This document shows positions 60,248-64,000 of a DNA stretch of 64,000 nt, in pieces. Every line of letters begins with the position of its first letter. Within the stretch, counting starts at the first letter, position 1. Source of the DNA: Corynebacterium minutissimum (lineage in GTDB: Bacteria > Actinomycetota > Actinomycetes > Mycobacteriales > Mycobacteriaceae); assembly GCF_016889765.1 (NCBI RefSeq), contig NZ_CP069533.1, positions 992,001-1,056,000 on the forward strand, written 5' to 3'. The position numbers and the translations under genes were made by a program. Below the pieces are notes generated by a model that saw only the letters and a list, made by a program, of their open reading frames with translations, ran no database searches and was not told where the DNA came from.

Positions 60248-61981
60248 ATGAAACGCTGGCACATGGAACTCGTTCGCATCCTTTTATCCCGCTCCAAGCC
60301 CTATACCGGCTACGTCATCGCGGTCCTGCTCCTCCAAGCGCTATCCACCGCGGCGACGCTCTACCTGCCGTCACTCAACGCCCGCATCATCGACGAAGGC
60401 GTCGCCAAGGTCGACATCGACTTCATCTGGCGCACCGGCGGCATCATGCTAGGCGTGGCCTTCGTCCAGGTCACCGCCGCCATCGCCGCAATCTGGTTCG
60501 GCTCCCGCACCTCGATGGGCCTAGGCCGCGACCTGCGCTCCGACATCTTCCGCCGCGTGACCCGCTACTCCGCCGAAGACATGAGCCACTTCGGCACCGC
60601 TACCCTCATCACGCGCGGCACCAACGACGTTCAGCAAATCCAGATGGTCTACATGATGATCCTTAACTTCATGGTCACGGCCCCCATCATGTCCATCGGC
60701 GGCATCATCATGGCCATCCGAGAAGACGCCGGCATGTCCTGGCTTGTCGTCGTGTCCGTCGTCGTGCTGCTCGCCGCACTCTCAGCGATCATCGTGCGCC
60801 TCATGCCGCTCTTCCGCGCCTGGCAGGACAAGCTAGACACCATGAACGGCACCCTGCGCGAGCAAATCGCCGGCATCCGCGTCGTCCGCGCTTTTACCCG
60901 CGAGGAGCACGAGTCCGAACGTTTCCGCGAGGCCAACCGCGACCTCACCAACCTCTCGCTCAAGGTGGGCCAGCTGTTCATCCTCATGTTCCCCATCATC
61001 ACGGTCATCCTCAACGTCGCCACGGGCGCGGTCCTGTGGTTCGGCGGCCACCGCGTCGACGAGGGCCTGGTGGAGGTCGGCTCGCTTACTGCTTTCCTCC
61101 AGTACCTGCTCCAGATCCTCGCCGCCGTCATGATGGGCACCTTCATGGCCATGATTTTGCCGCGTTCCATCATCTGCGCGCGCCGCATCACCGACGTCCT
61201 CGACCACGCGCCCTCCATCGACGAACCCACCAACCCCGTCACCCCGGCACGTTCCGAGGGCGTCGTCGAGCTACGCAGCGTCACCTTCCAATACGCCGGC
61301 GCCGAGGAGCCTGTGCTTCGCGACGTCTCCTTCACCGCCACCCCCGGCACCACCACCGCGCTCATCGGCGCCACCGGCTCCGGCAAAACCACTGCGCTCT
61401 CCCTCATTCCGCGCCTCTATCTGCCCACCGAGGGCCACGTGCTTCTCGACGGCACGGATGTCGCCGAGATGAAGCGGGGGGACGTCGTCAAGCGTGTGGG
61501 GCTTGTGCCGCAGAAACCGTACCTGTTCAGCGGCTCCGTGGCCTCCAACCTGCGCCTCGGCGCCCCGGACGCCAGCGATGAGGATCTGTGGGCCGTGCTG
61601 CGCACCGCGCAGGCGGACTTTGTCGAGGACCTCGACATGCACATCGCGCAGGGCGGCACCAATGTATCCGGTGGTCAGCGCCAGCGCCTGTCCATTGCCC
61701 GCATGCTCGTTGCGCGGCCACTGGTGTACCTGTTTGATGATTCCTTCTCCGCACTCGATGTCGTCACCGATGCCGCGGTGCGCGACGCCATGCGGGAGTA
61801 CACCGCGCAGGCGACGACGATCATCGTGGCGCAGCGCGTGAGCTCGATTGTGGACGCGGACCAGATTCTGGTCATGGATGCTGGGCGCATCGTCGCGCGT
61901 GGCACGCACGAGGAGCTGCTCGACACCTCCGAGACGTACCGCGAAATCGTGGAATCCCAGAAGACCGCGGAGGTGGCGTAA
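60248..61981 (+). CDS. ABC exporter half-transporter A (degenerate ATP site)
   Basis: 577 residues: six membrane segments in residues 15-310, then a nucleotide-binding domain with Walker A GATGSGKTT, signature NVSGGQRQRLSIARM and Walker B LVYLFDDSFSALD, where the catalytic glutamate is aspartate. This is the inactive-site subunit of a heterodimeric exporter of the TM287/288 or TmrAB kind. The next gene begins directly after its stop (TAAATG). Substrate unknown; possibly drugs or lipids. Confidence 0.92.
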   Translation: MKRWHMELVRILLSRSKPYTGYVIAVLLLQALSTAATLYLPSLNARIIDEGVAKVDIDFIWRTGGIMLGVAFVQVTAAIAAIWFGSRTSMGLGRDLRSDIFRRVTRYSAEDMSHFGTATLITRGTNDVQQIQMVYMMILNFMVTAPIMSIGGIIMAIREDAGMSWLVVVSVVVLLAALSAIIVRLMPLFRAWQDKLDTMNGTLREQIAGIRVVRAFTREEHESERFREANRDLTNLSLKVGQLFILMFPIITVILNVATGAVLWFGGHRVDEGLVEVGSLTAFLQYLLQILAAVMMGTFMAMILPRSIICARRITDVLDHAPSIDEPTNPVTPARSEGVVELRSVTFQYAGAEEPVLRDVSFTATPGTTTALIGATGSGKTTALSLIPRLYLPTEGHVLLDGTDVAEMKRGDVVKRVGLVPQKPYLFSGSVASNLRLGAPDASDEDLWAVLRTAQADFVEDLDMHIAQGGTNVSGGQRQRLSIARMLVARPLVYLFDDSFSALDVVTDAAVRDAMREYTAQATTIIVAQRVSSIVDADQILVMDAGRIVARGTHEELLDTSETYREIVESQKTAEVA

Positions 61982-63907
61982 ATGGCTGAACACGACGCAC
62001 AAACGGCAGAGCTGGAAGAAAAGACAGGCGAGAACGCCCCGCGCAAGGCCAAGAACTTCTGGCCCTCTGCGAAACGGCTTTTTGGCCTGCTTGCACCGTT
62101 CAAGGTGCAGCTTTTTGCGATTGCCGCCATGAATATCGTGTGCGTGCTGCTGGCGGTAGCCGCGCCGAAGGTCATGGGTATGGCCACCGACGTTATCTTC
62201 TCCGGCGTTATTTCGCGCCACATGCCGGCGGGGATCTCGAAGGAGCAGGCCATTGAGGCGCTCCGCGCGGGCGGGCAGGACAAGTTTGCCGACATGGCCT
62301 CCGCCATGGACTTAAACCCCGGCTTCGGCATTGATTTCTCCAAGCTCGGCACCATCATCCTCATTGTCATCGCGATGTACGTGGTGTCCTCGTTCTTCCA
62401 GTGGTGGCAGGGCTTTTTGCTCAACTCCCTGGTGATGAAGGTGGTCTTCGACCTGCGCGGAGATATCGAGTCCAAGCTCAACCGCTTGCCGCTCAATTAC
62501 TTCGACACGCAATCGCGCGGCGACCTGCTCTCGCGCACAACGAACGACGCCGACAATATCCAGTCCGCCCTCCAACAGGCCATCTCGCAGCTGTTTTACA
62601 ACCTGCTCATGGTCGTGGGCATTACGGTCATGATGTTCTCCGTGTCCTGGCAGCTGGCCCTCGTGGCGCTGCTCGCGCTGCCGCTGACCGCCGTCGTGAT
62701 TGCGGTCATTGGTTCTCGCGCGCAGAAGCAGTTCAAGGCGCAGTGGAAAGCGACCGGTGACCTCAACGGCCAGATCGAAGAGGCGTTCTCCGGCCACGAC
62801 CTCGCCACCGTCTTCGGCCGCATCGATGCCATGACGGAGGACTTTGACAAGCGCAACGAGGAGCTGTTCCGCTCCGCGTCGCTGGCGCAGTTCCTGGCCG
62901 GCATGATGATGCCGATCATGCAGTTCATTTCCTACCTGTCCTACGTGGTCATCGCGGTGCTTGGCGCGCTCAAGGTGGCCTCCGGCTCCCTCACGCTGGG
63001 CGGTGCGCAGGCCTTTATTCAGTACTCGCGTGAGTTCAACCAGCCGCTGGGCCAGCTCGGTGGCATGATGCAGCAGGTGCAGTCGGGCGTGGCGTCGGCC
63101 GAGCGCGTCTTCGAGTTCCTCGACGCCGAGGAGGAGCCCCTCGAAGAACCCACCTCCCGCCTCGGCGGCCGCGCGAAGGGCCTCGTCGAGTTCGAGGATG
63201 TCGACTTCTCCTATGACCCCGACTCCCCGCTCATCCAGGACCTTTCCCTGCGCGTCGAGCCCGGCCAGACCGCCGCCATCGTGGGCCCCACGGGTGCTGG
63301 CAAGACCACGCTGGTTAACCTCATCATGCGCTTCTACGACATTGATTCGGGCACCATCCGCCTCGATGGCATCGACACCGCGGAGATTTCCCGCCACGAG
63401 CTGCGTTCCCAAGTGGGCATGGTGCTCCAGGACGCCATGGTCTTTGAAGGCACGATCATGGACAACATCCGCTACGGCCGCCTCGATGCCACCGACGACG
63501 AGGTCATCGCCGCGGCGAAGGCCACCTACGTCGACCGCTTCGTCCATTCCCTCCCCGAGGGCTATGACACGAAGATTGACCAAGACGGCGGCGCCATTTC
63601 TGCTGGCGAGCGTCAGCTCATCACCATCGCGCGCGCCTTCCTGGCCCAGCCGGCGTTGCTCATCCTCGACGAGGCCACCTCGTCTGTCGATACCCGCACC
63701 GAGATGCACGTCCAGCAGGCCATGAACGCCCTGCGCCAGGGCCGCACGTCCTTTATCATCGCGCACCGCCTGTCCACGATTCGCGACGCCGACGTCATCA
63801 TCGTCATGGAAGAAGGCCGCATCGTCGAACAAGGCACCCACGCTGAGCTTCTCGACACCCACGGCGCCTACTGGCGCCTCCACCAGTCCCAGTTCCGCGA
63901 ACCCTAG
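61982..63907 (+). CDS. ABC exporter half-transporter B (active ATP site)
   Basis: 641 residues. A cytoplasmic N-terminal stretch of 30 residues, then six membrane segments, with an inserted loop around residues 70-110 that is typical of the larger partner. The nucleotide-binding domain has Walker A GPTGAGKTT and Walker B LLILDEATSSVD with catalytic glutamate, but the signature reads AISAGERQLITIAR instead of LSGGQ. Together with half A it makes one complete and one degenerate ATP site. Translation is coupled to half A. Confidence 0.92.
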   Translation: MAEHDAQTAELEEKTGENAPRKAKNFWPSAKRLFGLLAPFKVQLFAIAAMNIVCVLLAVAAPKVMGMATDVIFSGVISRHMPAGISKEQAIEALRAGGQDKFADMASAMDLNPGFGIDFSKLGTIILIVIAMYVVSSFFQWWQGFLLNSLVMKVVFDLRGDIESKLNRLPLNYFDTQSRGDLLSRTTNDADNIQSALQQAISQLFYNLLMVVGITVMMFSVSWQLALVALLALPLTAVVIAVIGSRAQKQFKAQWKATGDLNGQIEEAFSGHDLATVFGRIDAMTEDFDKRNEELFRSASLAQFLAGMMMPIMQFISYLSYVVIAVLGALKVASGSLTLGGAQAFIQYSREFNQPLGQLGGMMQQVQSGVASAERVFEFLDAEEEPLEEPTSRLGGRAKGLVEFEDVDFSYDPDSPLIQDLSLRVEPGQTAAIVGPTGAGKTTLVNLIMRFYDIDSGTIRLDGIDTAEISRHELRSQVGMVLQDAMVFEGTIMDNIRYGRLDATDDEVIAAAKATYVDRFVHSLPEGYDTKIDQDGGAISAGERQLITIARAFLAQPALLILDEATSSVDTRTEMHVQQAMNALRQGRTSFIIAHRLSTIRDADVIIVMEEGRIVEQGTHAELLDTHGAYWRLHQSQFREP

Positions 63908-63916
63908 CCCCGCGCG

Positions 63917-64000
63917 CTAGTCCACGCTCACCGCAATCACCGGCGCGGAGAAACTATCCCCGGTGAGGTTCGCCAGTTCGAGGGTGACGTTGGTGAGGGA
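63917..64000 (-). CDS. C-terminal end of an unidentified protein (partial)
   Basis: The minus-strand frame reads 27 residues to a TAG at 63917 and ends FSAPVIAVSVD. It looks like beta strands of a secreted or enzyme domain. The rest lies beyond the right edge. It converges on half-transporter B with a nine-base gap. Confidence 0.55.
   Translation of the reverse strand, partial: SLTNVTLELANLTGDSFSAPVIAVSVD

Noticed and set aside
62312..63883. 523-residue open frame on the minus strand
   Set aside because: Antisense of exporter half B; His/Asp/Val-rich composition and no homology I recognise.
1..64000. CRISPR arrays, insertion sequences, prophage, tRNA or rRNA genes
   Set aside because: No regular spacer-repeat pattern, transposase, integrase, phage structural gene or tRNA-like sequence was recognised on reading the intergenic regions.

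Overview
The window reads as chromosomal DNA of a Corynebacterium. The glnX-glnH-pknG operon, the pta-ackA pair, the fba / GH76 / SpoU methylase / pyrE / sseA / clpB series and the ald-hspR-dnaJ-grpE-dnaK block follow an order I know from C. glutamicum. Predicted HspR (HAIR), SigH, DtxR and McbR sites sit where corynebacteria would have them. GC content is high (roughly 60%) except in the first 2 kb. The species cannot be fixed from sequence alone; the C. aurimucosum/minutissimum/singulare group is a guess.

Layout. 1-2000: end of an unknown gene, then a lower-GC two-gene module (AAA/ABC-type ATPase plus PIN-like nuclease). 2000-5420: MFS efflux pump, ABC exporter and Nudix hydrolase. 5470-10580: glnX-glnH-pknG, which senses amino acids and acts on OdhI. 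10600-16620: acetate activation (pta-ackA) facing a glucose-type PTS permease and a BglG-family antiterminator; between them lies a predicted RAT element overlapping a terminator. 16690-19400: purT and purA. 19540-31700: lipoprotein, unknown proteins, FUSC membrane protein, fba, GH76-like protein, SpoU methylase, pyrE, membrane-anchored protein, rhodanese, clpB. 32000-38800: tandem TetR-like protein, glutamate symporter-like protein, a degenerate flavohemoglobin-like protein, nitrilase-family amidase, and a small protein overlapping a DUF1023 hydrolase. 39000-45200: ald and the HspR-controlled dnaK-grpE-dnaJ-hspR operon. 45400-49450: siderophore ABC importer with an iron box. 49450-54600: a structured leader with a small ORF, putA, and an AI-2E-family permease. 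54700-60150: MTA/SAH nucleosidase-like protein, two duplicated lipoproteins, cysN-cysD-cysH, and a divergent miniature FprA-like ORF. 60250-63907: heterodimeric ABC exporter. The right edge cuts a minus-strand gene.

How the parts work together. clpB and the dnaK operon each carry a GGAA-N19-GTT SigH-type promoter overlapped by a CTTGAGT-N7-ACTCAAG-like HspR site, and HspR itself is encoded in the dnaK operon. Sulfate activation (CysDN) and reduction (CysH) diverge from the mini-FprA gene across a 16-bp McbR-like palindrome. The CysH has lost the iron-sulfur cluster cysteines and the usual fpr-cysI-cysX partners are absent here. The PTS gene appears to be controlled by the antiterminator encoded just downstream.

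The best candidates for something new are the ATPase/PIN module, the Fe-S-less CysH with its mini-FprA neighbour, two palindromic intergenic elements sharing a GAGCAAT bulge, the structured leader upstream of putA, and the compact RAT with a UUCG loop. No tRNA, rRNA, CRISPR array, transposase or prophage gene was recognised.
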